Positions 18,019 to 26,183 of a DNA stretch of 64,000 nucleotides are shown here, in pieces. The first letter of the stretch is position 1. The number at the start of each line of letters is the position of its first letter. Position numbers and translations under genes: made by a program. This DNA comes from Rhizobium viscosum. GTDB taxonomy: Bacteria; Pseudomonadota; Alphaproteobacteria; Rhizobiales; Rhizobiaceae. The notes beneath the pieces were generated by a model. The model worked only from the letters and a program-made list of their open reading frames with translations. It did not search any database and had not been told where the DNA came from. The stretch is taken from the NCBI RefSeq assembly GCF_014873945.1, contig NZ_JADBEC010000002.1, forward strand, positions 372,001-436,000, written 5' to 3'.

Positions 18019-19191
18019 ATGTGGCTGAGTGATTTCGAAATCGTGCTGCGCGATAGGGTTATACCGCGCGGCGCAGTCAGGATCGAAGACGGTATCATCG
18101 CCGAGATCAGCAAAGAGCCAGTGGCCGCAGCCGATATTTCCGGCGATGGCAGGCTTCTGCTTCCCGGCTTCATCGATATGCATGGCGACATGATCGAGCG
18201 CGAAATCGAGCCGCGCCCAAATGTGCGCTTTCCCCTGGAACTCGGCATTTTCGAACTCGACAAGAAGCTCGCCGGCAATGGTATCACCACGGCCTATGCT
18301 GCGCTTTCCTTCCACGCCAACAGCAGCTACGGCCACATCCGCTCGGAAGAGCATTCACGCTCGATCATTCAGACCCTGGTCGAGCTCAGGAAGAACGATC
18401 TCCTGGTCGACCACAGGGTTCATGCGCGCTTCGAAATCACCTTCACCCACGCCCGTGCCGTCATTGAAGATCTGCTGCGCGCCGGCGCCCTCGATCTCGT
18501 CTCGCTGATGGATCACACGCCAGGCCAGGGGCAATACCGCGATGTCGAACGGCATATCGAAACGATTGCGCGCAACAACAAGATCACCCTCGAACAGGCT
18601 GCCCAGCGTGTTCAGCAACGCATGGAAAACCGCGCCCAGAACAACGACGCGGTCGACAATCTGCAGGGGATCGCCGCGACTGCCCGCGACCATGGCGTCA
18701 TCATCGCTTCTCACGATGACGACAGCGTAGAGAAGGTCGCGATCGTGGAGGGACTTGGCGCGCACATCAGCGAGTTTCCTGTGACGATGGCAGCTGCGCA
18801 GGAAGCCCGCAAATTTGGACTGGCAACCGCTATGGGCGCACCGAATGCGCTTCGCGGCCTTTCCTATTCGGGCAACCTTTCTGCCCGTGAAGCTTACGAG
18901 AACGGCGTTCTCGATATTCTTGCGAGCGATTATCACCCCTCAGCCATGCTGCCGGCGATCATCGCGCTGGCCGAGGCAGGACCGGGCGGGATGCCAGCCT
19001 CCGTTGCACTTGTCAGCGCCAATCCCGCACGTGCACTCGGACTTACGGATCGTGGTGCGATCGAGATCGGACTGCGCGCCGATCTGGTCATCGCCGAACG
19101 CGGCCGCCTGCCGCGTGTGCGTGCCACCTTCTCCAAGGGCAAGCAAGTCTATTCGGACGGAATTGTTTTGCGATTCCAACAGGCTGCATAA
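18019..19191 (+). CDS. phnM: Alpha-D-ribose 1-methylphosphonate 5-triphosphate diphosphatase PhnM
   Basis: The 390-residue amidohydrolase-fold protein has family blocks LLLPGFIDMHGDMIERE, a Y-A-A-L-S-F segment, an IIASHDDDS segment and SDYHPSAML near the end. In the C-P lyase pathway PhnM removes diphosphate from the ribose 1-methylphosphonate triphosphate. ATG 18019 has GGAG about six bases upstream; ATG 18007 is an alternative with a weak site. The frame is intact to a normal C-terminus. Its usual partners are wrecked or absent here: the phnJ pseudogene is directly upstream, and phnK/phnL are missing. The gene may be decaying, or may serve a phn set elsewhere in the genome. Confidence 0.9.
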   Translation: MWLSDFEIVLRDRVIPRGAVRIEDGIIAEISKEPVAAADISGDGRLLLPGFIDMHGDMIEREIEPRPNVRFPLELGIFELDKKLAGNGITTAYAALSFHANSSYGHIRSEEHSRSIIQTLVELRKNDLLVDHRVHARFEITFTHARAVIEDLLRAGALDLVSLMDHTPGQGQYRDVERHIETIARNNKITLEQAAQRVQQRMENRAQNNDAVDNLQGIAATARDHGVIIASHDDDSVEKVAIVEGLGAHISEFPVTMAAAQEARKFGLATAMGAPNALRGLSYSGNLSAREAYENGVLDILASDYHPSAMLPAIIALAEAGPGGMPASVALVSANPARALGLTDRGAIEIGLRADLVIAERGRLPRVRATFSKGKQVYSDGIVLRFQQAA

Positions 19192-19232
19192 GAAGGCCAC
19201 CGACTCGGACAGCGGACGGCCTCTCTTCCCGC

Positions 19233-19251
19233 CATCCGGAACTTCCGGATG
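19233..19251 (+). terminator. Short hairpin after phnM
   Basis: CATCCGGA / TCCGGATG forms an 8-bp stem with an ACT loop 41 bp after the phnM stop, followed by an AT-rich run (TATTGATTGATAAAA). It is plausible as a weak terminator. Confidence 0.4.
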
Positions 19252-19289
19252 TATTGATTGATAAAATCAGCATAAACGGACGCAGCGGC

Positions 19290-19578
19290 GCCGGCGGAGG
19301 GCCGCTGCAAACCGTCCGCCTTGCCATCATGCCGCAGGCGTTGCCGGTCATCCTGTCGATCATGCTCCACAATTTCGAATCCAACACCCGCTCCGGCACC
19401 ATTCTCGACATTGTCGGCGCCGGAGGAATCGGATTCCCGCTGGCGAACCGCATTGCCGCCTATAGCTGGCCGGAGGCCTGGACGATCATCTTCCTGATCG
19501 TCGCCGTCGTTTATGCTATCGATCTCCTCCGCCTGGCTGCGCGGCAAGATCATCGGCAAGAACGACAGCGCCCGGTAA
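19290..19578 (+). pseudogene. phnE: C-terminal fragment of a PhnE-type phosphonate ABC permease, frameshifted
   Basis: The reading frame gives GGGPLQTVRLAIMPQALPVI and then NFESNTRSGTILDIVGAGGI, the EAA-loop and terminal membrane region of PhnE-like permeases. Only about the last third of a permease is present, with no start. Near 19520 the frame must change by two bases to read the natural tail (SAWLRGKIIGKNDSAR, TAA at 19576-19578). This is a truncated, frameshifted remnant of the phosphonate importer, consistent with the phnJ remnant upstream. Confidence 0.8.
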
Positions 19579-19607
19579 GGCCGGAATATCGCGACGAGGG
19601 AGTTGGA

Positions 19608-20402
19608 ATGGCAAGGATAATGGTGGTCGGCAATGCCAATATCGACCGGATCTGGCGGCTCGATCGGCCGCTCGTGCCGGGTGGGAGGCTCTCCTGTCAG
19701 GCGATCGAGGAGCGTTATGGTGGCGGTGGCTTCCACACCGGCCTGTCCCTCCTCGATCTTGGCCACGAGGTGGTTCTGGTCACCAGCCTTAGTGATGACG
19801 ATAGAGGCCGCAGCTATCTGAAGGATCTCGGAAAGCGCGGTTTCAACACCGATTTCGTCGATCTTATACCCGGGGAGACAGCGCCCCTCGACATCCTCGT
19901 CGATCCCAACGGCGAGCGCACCATCATCGCGCCGGCAGGTCGCCGGCGACCGGGGATAGATACCTTGCCGCCGGTCGATGCGTCGCTTGTCTATCTCAAT
20001 ACACGCGTAATGAGCCCGGCTGCCCTGCGGCAGTTGCAAGATTTCGACGCGGTGGTTTCGCAATATCCGCTCTCGGCCGAACGCCGGCCCGCGAATGTTC
20101 TGATCGCCTCGCGCTCGGACGTGAAAGGAACAGCGCAAACGGCCTGGCAGGCGGCTTCGGAAATCGCCGCGCCGCGACTTGAAACCCTCGTGCTGACGAG
20201 CGGCATGCAACCCATCGAGATCGTCAGCCAGCGGGATTCGATCATCGTCGAAGTGCCGCCAGCGCCCCCTGCGCGCGACACGACAGGAGCGGGCGATTAT
20301 TTCGCCGGTGGCTATATCGATGCCATGGTCAGAGGCCTTGATGCCGGCGCGGCAGCGCTGGCCGCCTGCAAGGTCGCGGCGTCCTACCTTGCCGCTTCCT
20401 GA
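19608..20402 (+). CDS. PfkB-family carbohydrate kinase
   Basis: The 264-residue protein begins MARIMVVGNANIDRIWRLDR, with the PfkB N-terminal block, and carries GGGGFHTGLSLLDLGHEV (signature 1 region). The second signature, DTTGAGDYFAGGYI, contains the catalytic Asp. It is at the short end for the family (about 290-320), and its sugar-binding lid is compact. GGAGTTGGA precedes the ATG. It follows the phnE remnant by 29 bp. The substrate is unknown; ribokinase-like or phosphonate-ribose salvage roles are both conceivable. Confidence 0.82.
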   Translation: MARIMVVGNANIDRIWRLDRPLVPGGRLSCQAIEERYGGGGFHTGLSLLDLGHEVVLVTSLSDDDRGRSYLKDLGKRGFNTDFVDLIPGETAPLDILVDPNGERTIIAPAGRRRPGIDTLPPVDASLVYLNTRVMSPAALRQLQDFDAVVSQYPLSAERRPANVLIASRSDVKGTAQTAWQAASEIAAPRLETLVLTSGMQPIEIVSQRDSIIVEVPPAPPARDTTGAGDYFAGGYIDAMVRGLDAGAAALAACKVAASYLAAS

Positions 20403-20538
20403 GATCGCGGCTCTTGAAAGACGGGCACATCAATCTCACCTGATATCTCCATTGTTCACCTGTCGAACGACAGCCCTTTGCCATCAGCAGTCGCTGCCGG
20501 TCCTCAACATCGACGCCTCACGCGTCGGAGGAGATTTC

Positions 20539-21498
20539 ATGGGATTCATTGATCGTGACATTCAGCCGTCGTCAGACGCCGGGCTGCTGGATGCCTATTC
20601 CGAAACGGTGTCGAATTCCGTTGACATGGTCGGCCCGGCGGTCAGCCGTATCGAGCGTATTGGCGGACGAGCGGGGCATGGTTCGGGCTTTGCCATCTCG
20701 CCCGACGGTCTCATCGTTACCAACAATCACGTCGTCGGCGATGCAAGGGCCGTCACCATCAAGACACCTGACGGTACGGTCGTCGAGGGCCGGGTGCTTG
20801 GCCGAGATGAAGATACCGACCTTGCATTGATCCGGGCCAACGACTGGTCCGGCGCCTGGGCGCAGCTTGCCGACTCGAAGAAACTGAAGCGTGGGCATAT
20901 CGCTGTCGCCATCGGCAATCCGCTTGGCTTCGAATGGACCGTCACGGCCGGCGTCGTTTCTGCCCTCGGACGCTCGATGCGCGCAGCGAGCGGTCGCCTG
21001 ATGGAAGATATCATCCAGACGGACGCAGCGCTTAACCCCGGCAATTCCGGCGGTCCGCTGGTCTCTTCGTCTGGTGAGGTCATCGGCGTCAATACGGCCG
21101 TGATACAGGGCGCGCAGAGCATCGCTTTTGCAGTAGCCTCGAACACCGCCAAGCATGTCGTGTCCGAAATCCTGCGTTTCGGCGAGGTCCGCCGCGGATA
21201 TATCGGTATCGCCGCCGATACGGTCGATCTGCATCGGCGCATTGCGCTTGAAGCCGGCCTTCCGCAACGGACAACGGTCCGCCTGCGCCGCGTCGAAGAT
21301 GGTGGCCCTGCCGCGACAGCAGGCCTTCGTGAAGGCGACTATCTGCTTGCAATCGCCGGCCATCCGGTATCGGGGATAGATGACGTCGTCCGGCTGCTGG
21401 ATGGGTCGACGATCGACGCCGATGTCGATGTGTTGATTTTCTCCATCGCGGGACGGATCGAACAACGCACCGTTCGGCCGGCTAAAAGAGCACACTAG
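20539..21498 (+). CDS. HtrA/DegP-like serine protease with one PDZ domain, no signal peptide
   Basis: The 319-residue protein has a trypsin-like domain with a complete catalytic triad: H64 (NNHVVG), D94 (DTDLALI) and S170 (NPGNSGGPL). A single PDZ domain follows at about 225-310. Unlike DegP/DegQ there is no signal peptide or membrane anchor after ATG 20539, which has GGAGGAG before it, so the product should be cytoplasmic. It stands alone, with a strong terminator at 21527-21560. Confidence 0.88.
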   Translation: MGFIDRDIQPSSDAGLLDAYSETVSNSVDMVGPAVSRIERIGGRAGHGSGFAISPDGLIVTNNHVVGDARAVTIKTPDGTVVEGRVLGRDEDTDLALIRANDWSGAWAQLADSKKLKRGHIAVAIGNPLGFEWTVTAGVVSALGRSMRAASGRLMEDIIQTDAALNPGNSGGPLVSSSGEVIGVNTAVIQGAQSIAFAVASNTAKHVVSEILRFGEVRRGYIGIAADTVDLHRRIALEAGLPQRTTVRLRRVEDGGPAATAGLREGDYLLAIAGHPVSGIDDVVRLLDGSTIDADVDVLIFSIAGRIEQRTVRPAKRAH

Positions 21499-21526
21499 GC
21501 AACTGTTTAGCCGATATAGCTAAAGA

Positions 21527-21560
21527 AGAGAACGAAGCCGGAAATCGTGCTTCGTTCTCT
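21527..21560. terminator. Strong bidirectional terminator
   Basis: A perfect 12-bp stem (AGAGAACGAAGC / GCTTCGTTCTCT) with a 10-nt loop lies between the convergent protease and dehalogenase genes. Confidence 0.75.
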
Positions 21561-21584
21561 AATCGCGGCAGGCTATGGCAGTCC

Positions 21585-22478
21585 TCAAGCGACGAGGCTT
21601 TCGGCCTCGATTTCGGCGATAAACTGGGCAACGGTCTCGCCGATGATTTCGGGGTGGTCCTCCTGCAGATAGTGCAGGCCCGACTGGAGCTTCACCAGCC
21701 GGCAATTGTGCAGACGTCTCGCAAAATCCTCTGCAACCGCCGGCGGAATGAGCGCACCTGGATCTCCGGCGAAGAGGAGCTTCGGATAGGTCGATACCGC
21801 CAAAGCCTCATGTGCTTTTTCCATGCTTGCATAGACATCTGCCGGCTCACCGGCAATCGGCAGTTCATTCGGAAACCGCCAGGTTGGCCGACGCGAGGCC
21901 GGTGTGGGGAACGGCGCTCGATAGACGGCCATCTCCTCCTCGCTGAGTTGGCGGGAGGTTGCGCCGGGAAGCACGCCTTCAACGAAGATATTTTCCCTCA
22001 GGATGAGTTCCTCGCCCTCTCCCGGCGTCCGAAACCTGCGAAATATCTCACGCTCGGCACTGTTCTGCAGGAATTCGTCCCAGGTCGGTATCGGCCGGAT
22101 GAACTCCATGAAGGCCAGACCACGAACGAAGTCGGGACGGCGGGCTGCGAGATGGAGTGCCAGCCCGCTTCCCCAATCCTGGGCGACGAGATAGGCCGAC
22201 TTAATGCCCATCTTCGCGATGAACGCATCGAGGTAACGCACATGATCCTCGAAGCGATAGGCAATGTCCGGCTTGCCCGATTGTCCGAAGCCGATCAGGT
22301 CGGGGGCGATGCAATGGGCGGCCTTAGCGACAAGCGGAATGATATTGCGCCAGATATAGGACGAAGTGGGATTGCCATGCAGAAACAGGGCGACAGGGCC
22401 GTCCGTCCTGCCGGCCTCGCGATATGCCATTTCGGAATCGAGCACCGGCACGCGCGGCAGACTGATATCATGTCTCAT
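21585..22478 (-). CDS. Haloalkane dehalogenase (DhaA-like alpha/beta-hydrolase)
   Basis: The 297-residue protein is close to the DhaA branch of haloalkane dehalogenases, which hydrolyse carbon-halogen bonds to an alcohol and halide. The catalytic set is complete. The nucleophile is D101 (AQDWGS), the base H269 (SGLHYLQED) and the acid E125 (FMEFIRPIPTWDEF), with halide-stabilising N36 (HGNPTSSYIW) and W102. The block WRFPNELPIAGEPA is also diagnostic. ATG 22478 lies inside the end of the tetR-type gene (11-bp overlap), so the two form one transcript. Natural substrates are unknown for most family members. Confidence 0.9.
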   Translation of the reverse strand: MRHDISLPRVPVLDSEMAYREAGRTDGPVALFLHGNPTSSYIWRNIIPLVAKAAHCIAPDLIGFGQSGKPDIAYRFEDHVRYLDAFIAKMGIKSAYLVAQDWGSGLALHLAARRPDFVRGLAFMEFIRPIPTWDEFLQNSAEREIFRRFRTPGEGEELILRENIFVEGVLPGATSRQLSEEEMAVYRAPFPTPASRRPTWRFPNELPIAGEPADVYASMEKAHEALAVSTYPKLLFAGDPGALIPPAVAEDFARRLHNCRLVKLQSGLHYLQEDHPEIIGETVAQFIAEIEAESLVA

Positions 22479-23076
22479 GGGTGTGATCCTTGAACACGGT
22501 GGCAAAAACGATCTTCTTGAACCGCTCCAAGGGCTGGGCATCCCGCGATACTTTCATGCGCAGGATCGCACCTTCCCATGAAGCAAGGAGGAATTCGGCC
22601 AGATCTTCCGGACCGATCGCATCATCGATCTCTCCGGAGGCCTGTCCTTCGGCAATGCAAGCCGTAAATGGCGCGCTCCATTCGCCAAAAATTTCCGCGA
22701 GCCGCGTGCGCAGCATTTCACTCTGTGGGGCCGCCTCCAGGCTGAGATCGCCGATGAGGCAGCCGCGGCTGAAACCATCAGCAGCCAGACGGCCGGTGAT
22801 GATATCGAGGTATTTCTCGATGCGCTGGCGTGGTCTCAGCGTCACATCCCCCAGCGCCGCCTCGATGGCACACTGAAGATCCAGAAAATAGAGATCGAGC
22901 ACCTCCTTCGTGAATTCCTCTTTGGAACGGAAGTGGTTGGTAAACGAGCCCTGCGGCACACCCGCCTCGGCAACGATGTCGCGAACGCCTGCGCCAATGT
23001 AACCCTTGCGGAACATGACCTTGCGGCCCGCTTCAAGAATGGTGTTTCGGTGTGAGTGCTTTGCCATAGTTGCCAT
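22468..23076 (-). CDS. TetR/AcrR-family regulator of the dehalogenase
   Basis: The 202-residue protein has an N-terminal TetR HTH (ILEAGRKVMFRKGYIGAGVRDIVAEAGV-type, with PQGSFTNHFRSKEEF after it) and a C-terminal ligand-binding helical domain. It is upstream of, and overlaps, the haloalkane dehalogenase gene. A 7-6-7 inverted repeat touches its start codon. The expected behaviour is autorepression relieved by a ligand, possibly a dehalogenase substrate or product (inference). Confidence 0.9.
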   Translation of the reverse strand: MATMAKHSHRNTILEAGRKVMFRKGYIGAGVRDIVAEAGVPQGSFTNHFRSKEEFTKEVLDLYFLDLQCAIEAALGDVTLRPRQRIEKYLDIITGRLAADGFSRGCLIGDLSLEAAPQSEMLRTRLAEIFGEWSAPFTACIAEGQASGEIDDAIGPEDLAEFLLASWEGAILRMKVSRDAQPLERFKKIVFATVFKDHTHET

Positions 23077-23095
23077 AATACGTACGACCGTATTA
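23076..23095. promoter_or_regulatory. TetR-type operator
   Basis: TAATACG-tacgac-CGTATTA is a perfect 7-bp inverted repeat with a 6-bp spacer. It begins on the first base of the regulator's start codon and lies over its promoter region, the expected place for autoregulation. Confidence 0.7.
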
Positions 23096-23160
23096 AAATC
23101 AAGAGTGAAATTGCCGGCGCGACGTAGAGGGCGTCAAACCGAAAAACATGCATAAAAATA

Positions 23161-23188
23161 AAGGCACCCGCCTACCGGCCGGTGCCTT
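23161..23188 (-). terminator. Rho-independent terminator after the small ORF
   Basis: On the minus strand AAGGCACC pairs with GGTGCCTT across a 12-nt GC-rich loop, followed by a T-rich run (TTATTTTTATG). It ends the transcript coming from the small ORF and ohr. Confidence 0.7.
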
Positions 23189-23224
23189 GATCATTGCCTT
23201 CCACGATATCGAACTTAGACCGGC

Positions 23225-23359
23225 CTACAGGGAACCAGACATTCCCGAGGTCGCAGCAAGTAGTCCGTATAGTGCCGACGGCTCATCAGAGAACACGTCA
23301 TAAATACAGGGTGCCGCGAAAACCGCTGCCCCCAGAATAACGATGATGATCCTTTTCAT
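23225..23359 (-). CDS. Small hydrophobic-leader protein, 44 residues, unknown
   Basis: A 45-codon frame starts at ATG 23359, seven bases after GGAGG, and encodes MKRIIIVILGAAVFAAPCIY followed by a short polar tail ending SGMSGSL. The N-terminus looks like a signal peptide or membrane anchor; AAPC could be a lipobox-like cysteine but is not a canonical one. It lies 49 bp downstream of ohr and upstream of a clear terminator, so transcription is plausible. I know of no function. Confidence 0.55.
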   Translation of the reverse strand: MKRIIIVILGAAVFAAPCIYDVFSDEPSALYGLLAATSGMSGSL

Positions 23360-23372
23360 CGAAGCCTCCATC

Positions 23373-23391
23373 GGCGCAGCCGGACTGCGCC
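23373..23391 (-). other. Hairpin between ohr and the small ORF
   Basis: GGCGCAG / CTGCGCC forms a perfect 7-bp stem with a 5-nt loop, 18 bp below the ohr stop and directly before the small ORF's ribosome site. There is no T tract. It may separate expression of the two genes. Confidence 0.45.
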
Positions 23392-23408
23392 TTCTGTTAT
23401 CAGTAACC

Positions 23409-23825
23409 CTAGACGAGGTTCAGCTCGACATTGATGTTGCCGCGCGTCGCCTTCGAATAAGGGCAGGTCTGATGAGCCTCTTCGACCAGCGCCCGGGCGA
23501 CCTCGGGCTCCAGACCCGGCAGGCTGATGTTCAGACGAGCCTGCAGGAAATAGGCGTCGCCCGTCATGCCGAGATCGACTTCCGCATCGACAGCGGTATC
23601 GGCGGGAAGCCTCAGCTTCCGCTTGCCGGCAGCAAGGCCCATCGCGCCGATGAAGCAGGCGGACCAGCCGGCAGCAAAGAGTTGTTCGGGATTGGTGCCG
23701 GCATGGGCGCCGCCCGGAGGCGAAAGCTTCACGTCGAGCTGCGCGTCACTGCTGCGGGCGGAGCCGTCACGGCCGCCTGTCGTGTGGGTCTTGCCGGTAT
23801 AGAGAACCTTTTCAATCGTCGTCAT
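23409..23825 (-). CDS. ohr: Organic hydroperoxide resistance protein (Ohr/OsmC family)
   Basis: The 138-residue protein has the two redox cysteines of Ohr, C57 (GWSACF) and C121 (CPYSKATRGN), plus the conserved R19 and E47 that shape the peroxidatic site. Ohr reduces organic and fatty-acid hydroperoxides using lipoylated partners. GAGGAG precedes the ATG. No OhrR regulator is adjacent. Instead its upstream region carries the 17-bp motif shared with two other genes of this cluster, which suggests control by the neighbouring two-component system. Confidence 0.93.
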   Translation of the reverse strand: MTTIEKVLYTGKTHTTGGRDGSARSSDAQLDVKLSPPGGAHAGTNPEQLFAAGWSACFIGAMGLAAGKRKLRLPADTAVDAEVDLGMTGDAYFLQARLNISLPGLEPEVARALVEEAHQTCPYSKATRGNINVELNLV

Positions 23826-23891
23826 GAGAGCACTCCTCGATTTCGTGTCGCGAGCTGCGACATCTGGTGACGGAGTGGTTTTGACGGTTTG

Positions 23892-23908
23892 ACGTATCCA
23901 CTATGTTT
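23892..23908 (-). promoter_or_regulatory. Direct-repeat motif copy 1, upstream of ohr
   Basis: Read on the minus strand, AAACATAGTGGATACGT lies 67 bp before the ohr start. It matches copies upstream of the exported hydrolase (27270-27286) and DipZ (27861-27877), all in the same orientation relative to their genes. ACAT/ACGT units are 11 bp apart, as in OmpR-type binding sites. Confidence 0.55.
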
Positions 23909-23983
23909 CCGAAATCGGCCGAACTGTATCAAAGCGTAGCGCAGATCGATCTGGACATTTTCGCATACAAAACAGCGAAAAAT

Positions 23984-25309
23984 TCAGTTGGCGCGGATGG
24001 TGACCTCGGCGGCCAATCCGCCGCCCTCGCGGTTATACAACCGCACTGAACCGCCGATCGCGGCAGCCAGCTGCTGGGCGATGGCAAGACCGAGTCCCGT
24101 GCCGCCTGTCTCGCGATTGCGCGATTGCTCCAGCCGGAAGAAGGGCTGCATTGCAGCCTCGAGCATAGCCTCCGGAATGCCGGGGCCGCGGTCCATCACA
24201 GTGATAACGATCGCCTCTTCACCTTTTCGCTCAACGCCGATTTCGGCGGCCCCAGCAAATTTCAGGGCGTTGTCGATAAAATTCGTCAGAATACGACGCA
24301 AGGCATGTGGCTTGGTCGATGCGACACCCTGCACCAGACCGACGACACTGACGTCTTTGTCCATGTCCTGATAGTCGTAGGCGATGCTATCGATGAAGGA
24401 CGAGAGATCAATGCGCGAAAACTTTTCACCACTGCCGTGGGCGCTGCGGGCATAAGCGATCCCGTCCTGCACCAGGCGTTCGATCTCGCCGAGATCGCGG
24501 ACCAGCTTGTCCTTCTCGGGGGACTCATCTGCCATGTCGGCGCGCAGCCGCATGCGGGTGATCGGCGTTTGCAGGTCGTGGGAGATTGCGGCCAGTATCT
24601 GCACACGCTCCTCGAGATAGTGCGCAATTCGCTCCCGCATGGCGTTGAAGGCGCGAGCCGCATGGGCAACCTCGCTCGGTCCGCGCTCACTGAGCGGCGG
24701 TCCCTTCTTGTTCGGGTCAAGTTCATCTGCTGCCGCGGCAAGAGCGCCAAGCGGGCGGATCGCCTGACGCACGGCAAACCACGTGCAGAGCACAAGCAGC
24801 GCCATTTGAATGGCAAGCACGTAGGGCAGCCATGCCGCAATGGGCATGGGCGGGCGCGGCGTGATGTCAATCGTCAGGGGACTTCCATCACTCAGCGTCA
24901 GATGCGCCTGCAAGCGGCTAATGTCGCCTGGAATCGATTCCATGCGGATCGGATAAGTACCCCCGATCGCCTCTTCGATCCTGCCGCCGATTTCCTTGCC
25001 CTTGCTGGAGTTATCGGGCACGCCCGGCAGACCCGGCCCAAGTTCGAAACGATAATTGCCGCGACTCAGGCGGTCGAGCAGGTCGCCGCGCTGATCCGCC
25101 GGCAGGCGGTCGAGTACCGCAATCGAGGTTGCAACGTCACTCTCCAGCGTACCAAGCATGACGGCCTTGGCCGACATGGAACGCTCGACGAAGAGCACCG
25201 TAAATGACAGGCCGTAGGCAATCGCCAGGCCGAAGAGCAGGATAAGGAAAAGCCGGGCCCTCAGCGTGCTCGGCCAAAACCCGAAGCGAAGCCCCCCGCT
25301 CGCACTCAT
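23984..25309 (-). CDS. Sensor histidine kinase
   Basis: The 441-residue inner-membrane kinase has a first membrane segment at about residues 18-40, a periplasmic region of about 120 residues, a second membrane segment near 155-180, HAMP, and a HisKA domain with phosphoacceptor H244 (ISHDLQTPITRMR). The HATPase domain shows N (NFIDNALKF), G1 (DRGPGIP) and G2 (GTGLGLAI) boxes. Its ATG overlaps the response-regulator stop by four bases, so the pair is co-translated. The signal is unknown; the neighbouring genes suggest envelope or hydroperoxide stress. Confidence 0.92.
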   Translation of the reverse strand: MSASGGLRFGFWPSTLRARLFLILLFGLAIAYGLSFTVLFVERSMSAKAVMLGTLESDVATSIAVLDRLPADQRGDLLDRLSRGNYRFELGPGLPGVPDNSSKGKEIGGRIEEAIGGTYPIRMESIPGDISRLQAHLTLSDGSPLTIDITPRPPMPIAAWLPYVLAIQMALLVLCTWFAVRQAIRPLGALAAAADELDPNKKGPPLSERGPSEVAHAARAFNAMRERIAHYLEERVQILAAISHDLQTPITRMRLRADMADESPEKDKLVRDLGEIERLVQDGIAYARSAHGSGEKFSRIDLSSFIDSIAYDYQDMDKDVSVVGLVQGVASTKPHALRRILTNFIDNALKFAGAAEIGVERKGEEAIVITVMDRGPGIPEAMLEAAMQPFFRLEQSRNRETGGTGLGLAIAQQLAAAIGGSVRLYNREGGGLAAEVTIRAN

Positions 25310-26046
25310 GACCTCGCCTCTTCAATCTCCACCGGAACGGAAAAGACGTAACCCTCGCTACGCACCGTCTTGATATAGGTCGGCTCGCGGGCGTCATCGC
25401 CCAATCGCTGGCGCACACGGCTGACCAGAAGGTCGATCGAACGGTCGAAGAGCTCCGCATCACGGCCCTGGGTCAGGTTCAAGAGCTGATCGCGGTTGAG
25501 CACCCGCTGAGGATGATCGATGAAGACGCGCAGCAGCCGATATTCGGCGCCGCTCAGCGCAATCTCCGTTCCCTGTTTGTCGAGAAGATGTCGGCCGACA
25601 GTATCGAGACGCCAGTCGCCGAAACGAAGCCATTGCCCCGCTTCCGAGATCTGCAGGTTCGGCGGCAGCGCGCGCGTGCGTCGCAGCACAGCCTTTATAC
25701 GCGCCAGCAATTCGCGCGCTGCGAAGGGTTTCGGCAGATAATCGTCGGCACCCATCTCCAGCCCGATAATGCGATCCATCTCGTCGCTCCTGGCCGTCAG
25801 CATCAGGATCGGCGTCGCCTTATGCTTACCTGCACGCAACTCGCGGCAGAGCACGAGCCCGTCGTCACCCGGCATCATGACGTCGAGCACGATGAGATCG
25901 ACCGCATTGCCTTCGAGAAAATTGCGCATCTGTCGGCCATCGGCCGCGACTGACGCCCGAAGGCCGTTCTTCTTCAGATAGCTCGAAACCAGCTCACGGA
26001 TTTCACGATCGTCATCGACGATCAGGATATGGTCGATATGCTCCAT
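25306..26046 (-). CDS. OmpR-family response regulator
   Basis: The 246-residue regulator has a receiver domain (acidic D11-D13, phosphoacceptor D55 in LDVMMPGDDG, conserved Lys in DDYLPKPF) and a winged-helix DNA-binding domain in the C-terminal 100 residues (ALSGAEYRLLRVFIDHP...RQRLGDD). It precedes the histidine kinase with a 4-bp ATGA overlap. It is the natural candidate to bind the 11-bp-spaced direct repeats found upstream of ohr, the exported hydrolase and DipZ. Confidence 0.92.
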   Translation of the reverse strand: MEHIDHILIVDDDREIRELVSSYLKKNGLRASVAADGRQMRNFLEGNAVDLIVLDVMMPGDDGLVLCRELRAGKHKATPILMLTARSDEMDRIIGLEMGADDYLPKPFAARELLARIKAVLRRTRALPPNLQISEAGQWLRFGDWRLDTVGRHLLDKQGTEIALSGAEYRLLRVFIDHPQRVLNRDQLLNLTQGRDAELFDRSIDLLVSRVRQRLGDDAREPTYIKTVRSEGYVFSVPVEIEEARS

Positions 26047-26183
26047 GTCAGGACTTTCGGATCCTCTATCTGTTGGCGTCAGCAGAATTGTTATCTTAGA
26101 CGCAGACTCGCTGGGTTCCTGTTTTGACTCTGAATTGGCTGCCGCGAAATAGGGAATTCCGTTCGCGGCAGCAAAGGCAGACT

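Noticed and set aside
17769..18032. An 87-codon frame crossing the phnJ remnant
   Set aside because: It is the out-of-frame reading created by the 19-bp duplication, not a separate gene.
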